A stretch of DNA of 61,402 bases. It comes from Paludibacteraceae bacterium (lineage in GTDB: Bacteria; Bacteroidota; Bacteroidia; Bacteroidales; Paludibacteraceae). The notes beneath the pieces are model-generated. The model had not been told where the DNA came from, made no database searches, and worked only from the letters and a program-made list of their open reading frames with translations. Of the stretch, positions 26,631 to 35,651 are shown in pieces (position 1 is the first letter of the stretch; every line of letters starts with the position of its first letter). Location of the stretch: NCBI GenBank assembly GCA_024405855.1, contig JAKSNZ010000008.1:1-61402 (forward strand), written 5' to 3'. The position numbers and the translations under genes are program-made.

Positions 26631-28706
26631 TCAGAGCAGTTTCATTAGTTTCAGCATCTCATCTCTGTACTGTGCGGCTTGCAGAAATTCCTGTTTTTTT
26701 GCGGCGTCAAGCATACACTTCTTTAGTTTGTCAATCTCTTTTTGAAGTTCCTCTTTTGTTTTGTACTCCGATGCCGTTTCAGCGGCTATTAAATGGTGAT
26801 TACTCGCTTCGCTCGTGATTAACGGCTTCGCCTCAACATACAAACAAGTTTGTCTGTATTCGGCTTGCACGTTAATTCGGTTAATCGGTGATTCGGGTTG
26901 AGAAGATGTAGCGGCAAGTGGTGAGGCTCCGTTACTGAATGCTGATGTAGGTATTATTCCGTTTGCCTCATTGTACGCCTTTTGTTTGGCACGGCGGCGG
27001 TTGGTTTCATCAATGGTCATCTGCATGCTACGGGTTATGGTATCGGCGTACATAATCACTTTACCATTGACATTACGGGCGGCACGTCCTGCGGTCTGCG
27101 TAAGGGAACGGTGAGAACGTAAGAACCCCTCTTTGTCTGCGTCAAGAATGGCAACAAGTGAAACTTGTGGTAAATCAAGCCCCTCACGCAGCAGGTTTAC
27201 ACCAACCAAAACATCGTAGATGCCGGCTCTCAGGTCATTAAGAATCTGCATCCTCTCAAGGGTATCAATGTCTGAATGAATGTAAGTGGCTCTTACTCCG
27301 TTCTTTAGCAAAAAGTCAGTAAGTTCCTCCGCCATACGTTTTGTAAGGGTTGTAACAAGCACACGCTCATCGTTCTCCGCTCTTTGGGCAATCTCTTCAA
27401 GAAGGTCATCTATCTGGTTTTTGCTTGGCTTTACTATTATTTCAGGGTCTAACAGTCCTGTAGGTCTTATAACTTGCTCTACAACAACGCCACCGCTTTT
27501 TTCAAGTTCATACTCTTCAGGGGTTGCACTAACAAAGATAGTCTGCTTCTTCTTACTCTCAAATTCCTCAAACTTAAGCGGTCTGTTATCTTTTGCAGAC
27601 TCCATTCTGAACCCATATTCAACAAGAATGTTCTTTCTGCTGTGGTCTCCGCCGTACATTGCCTTTATTTGTGGTATTGACACATGGCTTTCATCTATCA
27701 CCATCAGAAAGTCTTTTGGAAAGAAATCCATCAGACAAAACGGCGGTGTGCCTGGCTCCCGTCCGTCAAAATATCTTGAATAGTTTTCAATTCCTGCGCA
27801 GTAGCCAATCTCACGCATCATTTCAAGGTCGTATGTGGTGCGTTCATATAGTCTGCGTGCCTCATACTCCTTGCCGTATGAGTTCATTTTTTCAACCTCT
27901 TTGCCAAGGTCAAGTTCAATTTCCCTTATGGCTCTCTCTGTATTCTCTTTTGTTGAGGCAAAAATGTTTGCCGGGGCAATACGGTAGTTGTTCAGCGTTT
28001 CAATAGTATCAAGAGTAAAGCAGTCAAGTAATTCAATGGAATCAATCTCATTATCCCAAAAGATAATGCGTATTATGGCATCAGTAAATGCAAGCCAAAT
28101 ATCAAGGGTGTCACCTTTTACACGGAATGTACCTCTCTGAAATTCAATGTCATTACGCACATACATTGCTCTTACAAGGCGGCGTAGCAGTTCATCTCTG
28201 TTTACCTTTTGACCAACATTAAGTTCAATGGTGTTCTGCGTAAAGTCTTCAGGGTTGCCAATTCCGTAAATGCAACTGACTGACGATACCACAATTACAT
28301 CTCTTCTGCCTGAAAGTAAAGACTGAATGGCAGAGAGGCGCAGGCGGTCAATCTCCTCATTAATGGCAAGGTCTTTTTCAATGTAGGTATCGGTGTTGGG
28401 AAGGTAAGCCTCAGGCTGATAGTAATCATAGTATGAGACGTAGTACTCAACGGCATTATTTGGAAAAAAAGCCTTGAATTCACTGTAGAGTTGGGCTGCA
28501 AGTGTCTTATTATGGCTCAACACAAGGGTGGGGCGGTTTACATTATTTATTACATTGGCAATGGTAAATGTCTTGCCTGAGCCTGTAACGCCTAACAGTG
28601 TCTGGCTCTCCTCTCCACGCAGCACACCCTCTGTAAGTTGTGCTATGGCATCAACTTGGTCTCCTGTGGGCTTGTATTCTGACTCTAATGAAAATTCCTT
28701 TGTCAT
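26631..28706 (-). CDS. uvrB: Excinuclease ABC subunit B (UvrB)
   Basis: The 691-residue helicase-like protein has Walker A GVTGSGKT (39-46), the beta-hairpin region with [12 protein letters not shown] (about 92), motif VI-like QTAGRAARN, and the C-terminal UVR domain (from about residue 655). UvrB verifies damage after UvrA loading and binds UvrC in nucleotide excision repair. The linker before the UVR domain (about 606-640) is encoded by palindromic DNA unlike its surroundings (26787-26891). The frame is open and both flanking domains are intact, so the protein is likely functional. Confidence 0.95.
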   Translation of the reverse strand: MTKEFSLESEYKPTGDQVDAIAQLTEGVLRGEESQTLLGVTGSGKTFTIANVINNVNRPTLVLSHNKTLAAQLYSEFKAFFPNNAVEYYVSYYDYYQPEAYLPNTDTYIEKDLAINEEIDRLRLSAIQSLLSGRRDVIVVSSVSCIYGIGNPEDFTQNTIELNVGQKVNRDELLRRLVRAMYVRNDIEFQRGTFRVKGDTLDIWLAFTDAIIRIIFWDNEIDSIELLDCFTLDTIETLNNYRIAPANIFASTKENTERAIREIELDLGKEVEKMNSYGKEYEARRLYERTTYDLEMMREIGYCAGIENYSRYFDGREPGTPPFCLMDFFPKDFLMVIDESHVSIPQIKAMYGGDHSRKNILVEYGFRMESAKDNRPLKFEEFESKKKQTIFVSATPEEYELEKSGGVVVEQVIRPTGLLDPEIIVKPSKNQIDDLLEEIAQRAENDERVLVTTLTKRMAEELTDFLLKNGVRATYIHSDIDTLERMQILNDLRAGIYDVLVGVNLLREGLDLPQVSLVAILDADKEGFLRSHRSLTQTAGRAARNVNGKVIMYADTITRSMQMTIDETNRRRAKQKAYNEANGIIPTSAFSNGASPLAATSSQPESPINRINVQAEYRQTCLYVEAKPLITSEASNHHLIAAETASEYKTKEELQKEIDKLKKCMLDAAKKQEFLQAAQYRDEMLKLMKLL
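26787..26891. repeat. Palindromic element translated in frame within uvrB
   Basis: Arms ATTAACG (26818-26824) and CGTTAAT (26870-26876) enclose a second hairpin built on ATACAAACAA/TTTGTCTGTAT. Flanking words such as TTAATCGG, GGTGATT and CTCGCTTCGCTCG recall the intergenic repeats elsewhere in this window. It encodes residues 606-640 of UvrB, a linker that is variable in the family. Confidence 0.6.
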
Positions 28707-28713
28707 TGCACTG

Positions 28714-28721
28714 CAAAGGTA
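28714..28721 (-). promoter_or_regulatory. -7 element for uvrB
   Basis: Minus-strand TACCTTTG matches TAnnTTTG and lies 7 nt before the uvrB ATG (28706), predicting an almost leaderless mRNA. No LexA-like palindrome was recognised nearby. Confidence 0.5.
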
Positions 28722-28774
28722 GTGATTTCTAAAAAACTTTGACCCGTTTTGCTATGCTTTTCATTAAAAATTAG

Positions 28775-28782
28775 TAAATTTG
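28775..28782 (+). promoter_or_regulatory. -7 element for the phenylacetate-CoA ligase gene
   Basis: TAAATTTG fits TAnnTTTG; a TTTG at 28748-28751 lies 23 bp upstream, slightly wide. The ATG at 28806 follows after a leader of roughly 15-18 nt. Confidence 0.5.
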
Positions 28783-28805
28783 CAAGGTAATATATTTTGA
28801 CGGTT

Positions 28806-30110
28806 ATGATTTGGAATGAGAAAGCGGAGTGCATGTCACGCGATGAGCGTATGCAACTTCAAGGAGAAAGACTGAAAAAGGTGCTGGAGAGGGTTTATTT
28901 TAATTGTGAACCCTACCGCAAGCGTATGCAGGAGGCAGGTATTATGCCGGGCGACATAAATACAATAGAGGATATTGTTAAGTTGCCGTTCACTTCTAAA
29001 AAGGATTTGAGAGACTATTATCCTTTGGGATTGCTGTCATCGCCTATGTCAGAGATTGTAAGGGTGCACGCATCGTCAGGTACAACAGGAAAACCTATTG
29101 TGGTGGGTTATACCCGTAATGACCTCAGTATTTGGAAGGAGGTGGGAGCAAGATGTCTTACCGCTTACGGACTTGGAAAGAACGATGTGGTGCAAGTATC
29201 GTACGGTTACGGATTGTTTACAGGTGGACTTGGCGCGCATGGAGCGGTTGAGAATATTGGCGGTACAGTGGTGCCTATGTCTTCAGGAAATACTGAAAAA
29301 CAGATACTTATGATGCACGATTTGGGTGTTAAGGCACTTTGTTGCACGCCGTCATACGCACTGCATCTTGCAGAGTGCATTGAGAGGTCAGGTATTCCAC
29401 GCAGTGAGTTCCAACTAAAGGTTGGTATTTTTGGTGCGGAGCCTTGGACAGAGGAGATGAGACGTGAGATAGAGCAGCGTTTGGGCATCAAAGCATTTGA
29501 TATTTACGGACTTACAGAGATTATGGGTCCGGGTGTGGGATATGAGTGTGAACTACAGCATGGCACACACCTTAATGAAGACCATTTCTATCCTGAAATA
29601 ATAAACCCTGAAACAGGAGAGCATGTAAAGCCGGGGGAGAAGGGAGAACTTGTCTTTACCACGCTTACAAAAGAGGGTATGCCGCTAATCCGTTTCCGCA
29701 CCAGAGACTTGACATATCTGAACTATGATAAGTGTGAGTGTGGCAGAACACTTGTGCGTATGGCTAAGATTATGGGTAGAACTGACGATATGCTTATTAT
29801 ACGCGGTGTCAATGTGTTCCCGTCACAGATAGAATCTGTTATACTAGAGACAGAGGAGTTTGAACCTCATTTCTTCATTACTGTTGACCGTGTAAACAAT
29901 ACGGATACATTTGAAATTAAGGTTGAGGTTAAGGAGCAGTATTACACTGATGAAATATCTGGAATGTTAAAACTTCAGAAGAAACTTGCAAGCCGCATTC
30001 AGAGCGTTGTAGGTCTGAATCCTACTATCCGTCTGGTGGAGCCTCGCTCACTGCAGCGTAGTGAGGGTAAGGAGAAGAGAGTGCTGGACAAACGTGTATT
30101 CAAAAACTAA
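28806..30110 (+). CDS. paaK: Phenylacetate-CoA ligase family protein
   Basis: The 434-residue adenylate-forming enzyme has the phosphate-binding motif HASSGTTGKPIVVGYT, the A5-like YGLTEIMGPGV, and RTRDLTYL with the C-terminal GRTDDMLIIRGVNVFPSQIE. It activates phenylacetate or a related aryl acid with ATP and CoA. In gut anaerobes such enzymes with an adjacent ACT protein are found with aromatic 2-oxoacid metabolism; the true substrate is not readable. I use the ATG at 28806 instead of a TTG three codons upstream. Confidence 0.87.
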   Translation: MIWNEKAECMSRDERMQLQGERLKKVLERVYFNCEPYRKRMQEAGIMPGDINTIEDIVKLPFTSKKDLRDYYPLGLLSSPMSEIVRVHASSGTTGKPIVVGYTRNDLSIWKEVGARCLTAYGLGKNDVVQVSYGYGLFTGGLGAHGAVENIGGTVVPMSSGNTEKQILMMHDLGVKALCCTPSYALHLAECIERSGIPRSEFQLKVGIFGAEPWTEEMRREIEQRLGIKAFDIYGLTEIMGPGVGYECELQHGTHLNEDHFYPEIINPETGEHVKPGEKGELVFTTLTKEGMPLIRFRTRDLTYLNYDKCECGRTLVRMAKIMGRTDDMLIIRGVNVFPSQIESVILETEEFEPHFFITVDRVNNTDTFEIKVEVKEQYYTDEISGMLKLQKKLASRIQSVVGLNPTIRLVEPRSLQRSEGKEKRVLDKRVFKN

Positions 30111-30129
30111 AAAGTAAGGAGGAAAAGCC

Positions 30130-30531
30130 ATGAAAGTTAAGCAATTATCAGTATTTTTGGAGAACAAGACAGGCAGACTTAATGATGTTACAAAAATTCT
30201 TGCCAAGGCAAATATAAATATGCGTGCGTTTTCTGTGGCGGACAGTGCCGATTTTGGAATACTGCGTCTTTTGGTTGATGATACTGAAAAGGCAAAGGAG
30301 GAACTTAAAAAGTATGGTTTTGCTGTTTCTGTTACAGACATCATTGGCATTAAGATGGCAAATAAGCCGGGTACGCTAAACAAGATTTTGGATATTCTTG
30401 CAGAAGCAAAGGTCTATATTGAGTATATGTATGCGTATTCAGACAGCGATAGAGCCATTACCGCCATTAAGCCTGACGATATGGAGAAAGCAGTTAAAGT
30501 GATTTCAGAAAATAATATAGATATCTTATAG
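30130..30531 (+). CDS. Tandem ACT-domain protein
   Basis: The 133-residue protein contains two ACT repeats (about 1-65 and 68-133). The first starts KQLSVFLENKTGRLNDVTKIL and the second DIIGIKMANKPGTLNKILDIL, each with the Gly that marks the ligand site. ACT domains bind amino acids and act as allosteric sensors. It is 19 nt downstream of the phenylacetate-CoA ligase gene, so it is likely a regulatory partner sensing an aromatic amino acid; that link is inference from adjacency. Confidence 0.85.
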   Translation: MKVKQLSVFLENKTGRLNDVTKILAKANINMRAFSVADSADFGILRLLVDDTEKAKEELKKYGFAVSVTDIIGIKMANKPGTLNKILDILAEAKVYIEYMYAYSDSDRAITAIKPDDMEKAVKVISENNIDIL

Positions 30532-30599
30532 TTGACTGTTACTAGGAACGAGAGCAGAACTAAGTTTACTTAAGTTATGCCGAGTGACGAAGTAACATG

Positions 30600-30617
30600 G
30601 TTAAAACTTGTTTTAAC
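30600..30617. promoter_or_regulatory. 18-bp perfect palindrome upstream of surE
   Basis: GTTAAAAC and GTTTTAAC (8-bp arms) flank TT. It lies 26 nt before the surE ATG in a 112-bp gap after the ACT gene that otherwise shows nothing convincing. It may be an operator, or just a decayed repeat. Confidence 0.25.
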
Positions 30618-30643
30618 AAAGTTGAAAGTGACTAAGCACTAAT

Positions 30644-31411
30644 ATGAAAACTATTTTAGTAACCAACGATGATGGCATAACCGCTAAGGGTTTGAATTGT
30701 CTTGTTGAGGCAATAAAGGACCTTGGCAATATTGTTGTTGTGGCTCCTGACGGACCCCGTTCCGCACAGTCAAAGGCAATAACGGTAACCACACCGCTGC
30801 GTTACTGGAAACAGTACACAAACGGCAATCTTACAATGTACAGATGTAACGGCACACCTTGTGATTGCGTAAAGATAGGAATGTACACAATTCTTGACAA
30901 GAAACCTGATTTGCTTATTGCAGGAATAAACCATGGTACAAATTCATCAATAAATGTAATTTATTCAGGTACTATGGGAGCGGCTCTTGAAGGGTGTGCA
31001 GAGGGGATACCTTCAATGGGATTGTCACTGTGTTCATACGACCCAAACGCAGATATGACAGAGGCTGTAAAACACTCTGTAAGGCTTATTAAAAAGGTGT
31101 TGGAAGATGGCTTGCCAACAGGAATTTGCCTGAATGTAAATTTCCCTGTAGGAGAAATCAAAGGTGCTAAAATTGTAAGGCAAAGCCGTGGCAGGTGGCA
31201 GGAGCGTTTTGTGGAGGGTACAGACCCTGCGGGTAACAAATACTATTGGCTAACGGGTACGTTCAATAATTTTGAACCCGATGCTGAGGATACAGATGAG
31301 GGAACCCTTAAGGCAGGTTATGCCTCAATAGTTCCATGTCATATAGATTTAACTCATTATCAGAGTGTTGAAACTCTAAAAAGTTGGAATTATGACTCCA
31401 AAAAAGTTTGA
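30644..31411 (+). CDS. surE: 5'/3'-nucleotidase SurE
   Basis: The 255-residue protein begins ILVTNDDGITAKG, with the metal-binding D9-D10 pair, followed by the SAQSKAIT Ser motif and the IAGINHGTN Asn motif, all standard for SurE phosphatases that dephosphorylate nucleoside monophosphates. The 3' end overlaps the next small gene by 20 bp. It forms a cluster with a small membrane protein and lpxB. Confidence 0.93.
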   Translation: MKTILVTNDDGITAKGLNCLVEAIKDLGNIVVVAPDGPRSAQSKAITVTTPLRYWKQYTNGNLTMYRCNGTPCDCVKIGMYTILDKKPDLLIAGINHGTNSSINVIYSGTMGAALEGCAEGIPSMGLSLCSYDPNADMTEAVKHSVRLIKKVLEDGLPTGICLNVNFPVGEIKGAKIVRQSRGRWQERFVEGTDPAGNKYYWLTGTFNNFEPDAEDTDEGTLKAGYASIVPCHIDLTHYQSVETLKSWNYDSKKV

Positions 31412-31676
31412 CAACTTCTTTCTTGGTTTTGGACTTTGTCTGATTATTCCGTTTATTATATTTGCTTTTACTTGGGAATCGTTGTCAGGAATGGCGTTCC
31501 AAGATGTCAGCCATTGGATAAACCAACCTGTATTCCTTAATTATGTAATATTTTGCCAAATGCCAAGTTCTCTTGTGCTTTTTTGGGGATACAAAACAGA
31601 GCGTTGGAAACTCTGTAAAGGAGGAATCTTGGGCATCACCCCATACCTGATGTTGTTGTTTTACTTGTTTGTATAG
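31392..31676 (+). CDS. Small membrane protein between surE and lpxB
   Basis: The 94-residue protein has three hydrophobic segments (about 9-27, 47-64 and 75-93) and no recognisable domain. Its start lies inside surE, and no later Met would keep the first helix, so overlapping expression is likely. The position between surE and lpxB suggests an envelope role, but nothing more can be said. Confidence 0.68.
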   Translation: MTPKKFDNFFLGFGLCLIIPFIIFAFTWESLSGMAFQDVSHWINQPVFLNYVIFCQMPSSLVLFWGYKTERWKLCKGGILGITPYLMLLFYLFV

Positions 31677-31690
31677 TTAAAAGTTAATAA

Positions 31691-31772
31691 AGGGCTTTAG
31701 CCCACCGCGAAGCGTAGGGGTTTGGGGATACGCCCCAATAGAAAAGGAAAAGTATTTCATAATTTTTCTTTT
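31691..31772 (-). repeat. Dispersed intergenic repeat, copy B (inverted)
   Basis: Read on the minus strand this repeats copy A: an AAAAATTATGAAA block, TTTTCCTTTT, GGGGCGTATCCCC, AACCCCTACGCTTCGCG, then GGGCTAAAGCCCTT. It occupies most of the gap between the small membrane gene and lpxB. Confidence 0.7.
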
Positions 31773-31808
31773 CTTATTGCAGTTTGTTTGATTTAGTTTA
31801 GAAAAATT

Positions 31809-32942
31809 ATGAAATATTATCTTATAGCAGGAGAGGCGTCAGGAGACTTACACGGCAGTAACCTGATAAAGTCAATAATAAAGAGAGACCCTAACGCCCA
31901 ATTCCGTTACTATGGTGGCGATAAAATGCTTGCAGAGGGTGGTGAACTTGTAAAGCACTACAAGGATACCGCCATTATGGGTTTTGTAAGAGTGGCAATG
32001 AACGCCAGAAAGATACTTGGAAACATTGCTGACTGTAAGGACGATATTGCACAGTTTGCTCCTGATATACTTATACTGATAGATTACCCCGGATTCAATC
32101 TTGAAATAGCCAAATATGCCAAAATTGTCTTAAACCTGACTGTTGTATATTATATTCCGCCTAAGATATGGGCTTGGAAAGAGGGTAGGGTTGAACAAAT
32201 AAAGAAATATATTGACAAGGTATATTGTATATTCCCGTTTGAAGTTGAGTTTTACAGAAGCCACGGATATGAGAATGTGGAGTATATAGGTAATCCGTGC
32301 GTGCAGAGTGTGGCGGAAGCAAATATTGTTAAAAAAGAGGATTTTTTTCTGCTTAACGGATTGGATGCAGATAAAAAAATTGTTGCATTGCTACCTGGCA
32401 GCAGAAAACAGGAGGTGGAACATACCATTAAGGTACTGAATAAACTTGATAAGTCAAAGTACAATGATTGTCAGTTTGTAATGGCTTGCACAGGTGCTGT
32501 TGACAGAAAACTATATGATAATGTTGACAGTAACATTGTTAAGGTGTATGATTTAACATATCCGTTGCTCTCTTTTGCTGATGCCGCCATAGTCAATTCA
32601 GGTACGGCAACACTTGAAACTGCTTTGTTCAATGTTCCTGAGGTTGTTGTCTATCCAATAGTTATACCTAAACTGCTATATAAATTTGGAAGAAAATATA
32701 TGCTTAAAGTTTCATATATTTCTCTTGTGAATATCATTTTAGAGAGGGAACTTGTAAAGGAACTTGTGGCATTTAATTATACAAAAGAGAATGTACAGCA
32801 ATGTTTGGATGATATTTTGTATAATGATGAGTGCAGAAAAAATATTAAGGACGGTTATAAAGAAATAGCGTCAGCACTTGGTGACGCTATAGCCTCTGAT
32901 GTTGCCGCAGAAAGTATCAGAACCTTACTGCGTATGAAATAA
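31809..32942 (+). CDS. lpxB: Lipid-A-disaccharide synthase LpxB
   Basis: The 377-residue GT19 enzyme starts YYLIAGEASGDLHG, followed by YYGGDKMLAEGG, IDYPGFN, YYIPPKIWAWK and LPGSRKQEVE, the full set of LpxB signatures. It joins UDP-2,3-diacylglucosamine and lipid X at the inner membrane face to make the lipid A disaccharide, showing an LPS-bearing organism. The 3' end overlaps the converging outer-membrane protein gene by 26 bp. Confidence 0.95.
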   Translation: MKYYLIAGEASGDLHGSNLIKSIIKRDPNAQFRYYGGDKMLAEGGELVKHYKDTAIMGFVRVAMNARKILGNIADCKDDIAQFAPDILILIDYPGFNLEIAKYAKIVLNLTVVYYIPPKIWAWKEGRVEQIKKYIDKVYCIFPFEVEFYRSHGYENVEYIGNPCVQSVAEANIVKKEDFFLLNGLDADKKIVALLPGSRKQEVEHTIKVLNKLDKSKYNDCQFVMACTGAVDRKLYDNVDSNIVKVYDLTYPLLSFADAAIVNSGTATLETALFNVPEVVVYPIVIPKLLYKFGRKYMLKVSYISLVNIILERELVKELVAFNYTKENVQQCLDDILYNDECRKNIKDGYKEIASALGDAIASDVAAESIRTLLRMK

Positions 32943-34479
32943 GGAACTGATTGTTTACATCCCTTAAATTCATAGGCACTGCACCTCCAAACTCAAAATA
33001 ATTATAGTTGGTTACATGCCACATATAAGCCAAGTCTATTGAGTGACGGCCTAATCTGTAACCCAATCCTGCGGTTACATAATAAGAACCTTTGTCATTT
33101 GTATAACTTACATCTGTACGGGTGTCCGCTGTGTAATACCATCTGCTTGCATTGCTCTTGTTTGCCGCCGTGCGATACCCACCGCCAAGCCTTACAGAGA
33201 AAGCGTCAATAGGCTTTATTTCCACACCTATTCTTGCAGTGTGGGTGTCAACCACTTCTGTCTTATATTTTTCCATAATGGCTTGGTTGTTGAATTTTGT
33301 GTTGTCATTCAACACAGCACCTGACTCATTGTTCCATTGGTATTCAAGCCCAATAAATCCGTATTTTCCAAGAACAAATCCCAAACTTCCAATAGCCTTC
33401 ATGGGAGCGTTTATATATGCTCTTTCAGAGTTTGTAGGAGTATAAATGCTTCCGTAAGCATCGGCAGGTGCTTTTTGTAAATCCAAATTAGATGAGGCTT
33501 CACTGTAGTTTGAAGACCTGGCATTGTAATATGACGGGGTATGGTAGGCACCGCCTATTCTAAGCCAACTTGTAGGTCTGAGAATAAATCCCACTTTGTA
33601 TGTGAAAGCGGTTCCGCTCTCATCAAATTTTGATAATGTTGACAGTTGTCTGTTGTCATTGAAATACTCATAATATTTATCTATGCGTGAGTATGAGGTA
33701 TAGTTGCATATAAAACTCATTCCTAAATAGAATATGTTTTTTATGTTTCCTGCAAAACTGACTGCAAACTCATCAGCGTGTCCGCTTTCAGAGAATGTGG
33801 CTTCACTTGATATGAATTGTCCTTGACAATTTTTGTCATAGTATGAAATGTACCCGTTATCCCACTTCCCTTCAGAGTCAACGGTAGGGTCAAACATAAA
33901 TGTGGAGAATCCAAGTATGGCTCTGTATCCAATGTTTGGATTTGAAAATCTGCCTTTTTCATCAAGTAAGGCTTCTGGTGATTGTCCGTAGGCATCGCCG
34001 GCAAGAAATTGAGTTTTAGAATAGTTCTTTGTTATGCCGTATCTGCCGTTGCGGTCAAAATTCTTCATACGGTTGTATGCAACGCCAAAACTCAAACCAT
34101 ACTCCTTATTCTCTGAATATCCAAAATCCCAATGACCTACGTACGCAATGTTCTCAAGATTGGCACTTACACGCCTTTCAGTAGGGCCTTTATAGTTATC
34201 TGTAGAAAGGGTTGCATTATCCCAATGAACATTGAGCGATGCTGTTATTTCTGATGAACGGTAAATGCCGATACCTGCAGGGTTGTAGAAAATAGTGGTT
34301 GCATCACCACCTAATGCACCCATAGCACCACCGACTGCCACAAATCTGGCGGTACCGTTAAGGTCCTGCTGCCCGAATTTGTAGGTATCGTAATTTGTAA
34401 GGCATTGTGCCTGTAATATTGCAGGGCATAACCCAACAACAAAAATCAATGACAGTATTTTCAAACCAAATTTTTTCAT
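32917..34479 (-). CDS. OmpP1/FadL/TodX-type outer-membrane transport protein
   Basis: The 520-residue barrel has a signal peptide (1-25, ending ILQAQ) and the family's opening pattern with GGAMGALGGDATTIFYNPAG and repeated amphipathic strands, ending in Phe (SYAVRF). Such proteins admit hydrophobic molecules. I moved the start to the ATG at 34479, since the upstream in-frame start would prefix about 20 charged residues to the signal peptide. A purine-rich AAAGGAGAAAGGAG stretch just upstream supplies ribosome-binding sequence. Confidence 0.83.
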   Translation of the reverse strand: MKKFGLKILSLIFVVGLCPAILQAQCLTNYDTYKFGQQDLNGTARFVAVGGAMGALGGDATTIFYNPAGIGIYRSSEITASLNVHWDNATLSTDNYKGPTERRVSANLENIAYVGHWDFGYSENKEYGLSFGVAYNRMKNFDRNGRYGITKNYSKTQFLAGDAYGQSPEALLDEKGRFSNPNIGYRAILGFSTFMFDPTVDSEGKWDNGYISYYDKNCQGQFISSEATFSESGHADEFAVSFAGNIKNIFYLGMSFICNYTSYSRIDKYYEYFNDNRQLSTLSKFDESGTAFTYKVGFILRPTSWLRIGGAYHTPSYYNARSSNYSEASSNLDLQKAPADAYGSIYTPTNSERAYINAPMKAIGSLGFVLGKYGFIGLEYQWNNESGAVLNDNTKFNNQAIMEKYKTEVVDTHTARIGVEIKPIDAFSVRLGGGYRTAANKSNASRWYYTADTRTDVSYTNDKGSYYVTAGLGYRLGRHSIDLAYMWHVTNYNYFEFGGAVPMNLRDVNNQFLISYAVRF

Positions 34480-34490
34480 AATTCTTTTTT

Positions 34491-34607
34491 CTCCTTTCTC
34501 CTTTACAACTTCGTTGTGAATTTTGTTGTGACTCGGCATAAAAATAAATTTTTTCTGCTCTCGCTACTCCAAAATTTCTCCTTTCTCCTTTCTCCTTTCT
34601 CCTTTAT
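34491..34607 (-). repeat. AAAGGAG heptamer tandem tracts around an RBS
   Basis: On the minus strand the heptamer AAAGGAG is repeated about four times at 34577-34606 (just after the stop of the Cys-rich gene) and about twice at 34491-34504 (just before the OmpP1 ATG). Between the two lies unremarkable DNA. The second tract provides the Shine-Dalgarno-like sequence for the OmpP1 gene; copy number could vary by slippage. Confidence 0.6.
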
Positions 34608-35590
34608 CTACTTCTTCCGCCACCGCCGCCGCTGTATCCGCCTGACGAGCGTCCGCCACTATAGCCGCCACCGCTGTAACCACCGTAACTGCTTCTGCTG
34701 TTGCCACTGCTGTAACCGCTTGAGCCTCCTGAAATGGTACGTGTGTTTCCACTCGATGTATTTGTACTGCTGCTACGGCTTACAGTATTGGTTGGGGTAG
34801 AGGTGCTTTTATATGTTGCGGTGTTGTATCCGCTACTTGAACTGCGTGTATGTCCTGATGTGTATGCACTGCTACTTGAACTTGAACCGGCAGGTTTGTA
34901 ACCGCCACTATAGCCGCTGGTGCTTCTGGTTGAACCTGTTGAATATCCTGTATTGCTACGGGTATGACCGCTTGTGCCACCTGTGTTTACATAAACAGGA
35001 TATACGGGATAAACAGGATATGGTACAGGTCTGTATCCAGGGTAATATGGTCCCCACGGACGATACCAAGGGTCATACCATGGGTCATAATATGGTCCCC
35101 AAGGGCGATACCAAGGGTCATACCATCCTCCCCAGCCCCAATTCCAACCTACGCCAACATAAATATTACTGCTACAGTTCTTGCAGTTGCACTTATTCTT
35201 TCCGCAGATACAGTTATTACAAGAGTAACAACCTCCACAGTTGCATTGCTCTGAACTATAGTAATTGTTAATATTCTGAATTACAACCTTTTGGGAGTCT
35301 GATACAACATCGGGGTTATAATATTTAATGATTTGAGATGTGTACTTATAGTCATCATTGCTTAATTCAACAGGCTGTGCTGCAGTAGATGACGATTGGT
35401 AAAAACGGTTGTATTCATCAATGTCACGCGTTGTCTGTACTGTTTGAACGGTGGTTTTGGTGGTTTTAGTGGTTGTTTTTGATGTGGATGTTGACTTTGA
35501 CGGCGTGTAATAGACGTCATCATAAAGGCTTTGGGCAAATAATGAACCTGCAAGGCAAAGCACTAATGCAAAAATGACTGTACGTTTCAT
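34604..35590 (-). CDS. Secreted Cys-cluster, Trp/Pro- and Gly/Ser-rich protein
   Basis: The 328-residue product has a signal peptide (1-19) and four parts: a Thr/Lys-rich stretch (30-55), a dense Cys cluster with nine Cys between residues 116 and 139 in CxC and CxxC spacing, a Trp/Tyr/Pro-rich segment of two 15-residue repeats (about 157-186) and VYP repeats, and a Gly/Ser/Thr-rich tail to the end. I do not recognise a named domain. The Cys array could bind metal or form disulfides; the tail resembles low-complexity surface proteins. It is divergent from prmA. Confidence 0.7.
   Translation of the reverse strand: MKRTVIFALVLCLAGSLFAQSLYDDVYYTPSKSTSTSKTTTKTTKTTVQTVQTTRDIDEYNRFYQSSSTAAQPVELSNDDYKYTSQIIKYYNPDVVSDSQKVVIQNINNYYSSEQCNCGGCYSCNNCICGKNKCNCKNCSSNIYVGVGWNWGWGGWYDPWYRPWGPYYDPWYDPWYRPWGPYYPGYRPVPYPVYPVYPVYVNTGGTSGHTRSNTGYSTGSTRSTSGYSGGYKPAGSSSSSSAYTSGHTRSSSSGYNTATYKSTSTPTNTVSRSSSTNTSSGNTRTISGGSSGYSSGNSRSSYGGYSGGGYSGGRSSGGYSGGGGGRSR
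35046..35130. repeat. 45-bp tandem repeat inside the Cys-cluster gene
   Basis: Two nearly identical copies begin at 35046 and 35091 (TATGGTCCCCA...). They encode 15-residue units of the type YDPWYRPWGPYY. The 45-bp period keeps frame. Confidence 0.75.
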
Positions 35591-35599
35591 AATTTATAC

Positions 35600-35607
35600 T
35601 ATATTTG
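35600..35607 (+). promoter_or_regulatory. -7 element for prmA
   Basis: TATATTTG matches TAnnTTTG; the ATG used for prmA (35652) is 44 nt downstream, so the in-frame start at 35574 lies upstream of the promoter and is not used. Confidence 0.5.
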
Positions 35608-35651
35608 CATACAGATTTGTAAAGTTATATAATTTTTTAATATTCTCCAAT

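Noticed and set aside
27286..27783. 165-codon open frame antisense to uvrB
   Set aside because: It has no promoter or ribosome-binding site, and the opposite strand encodes conserved UvrB motifs.
34560..34610. Tandem repeats as a CRISPR array
   Set aside because: The unit is 7 bp without spacers, and no cas genes are present.
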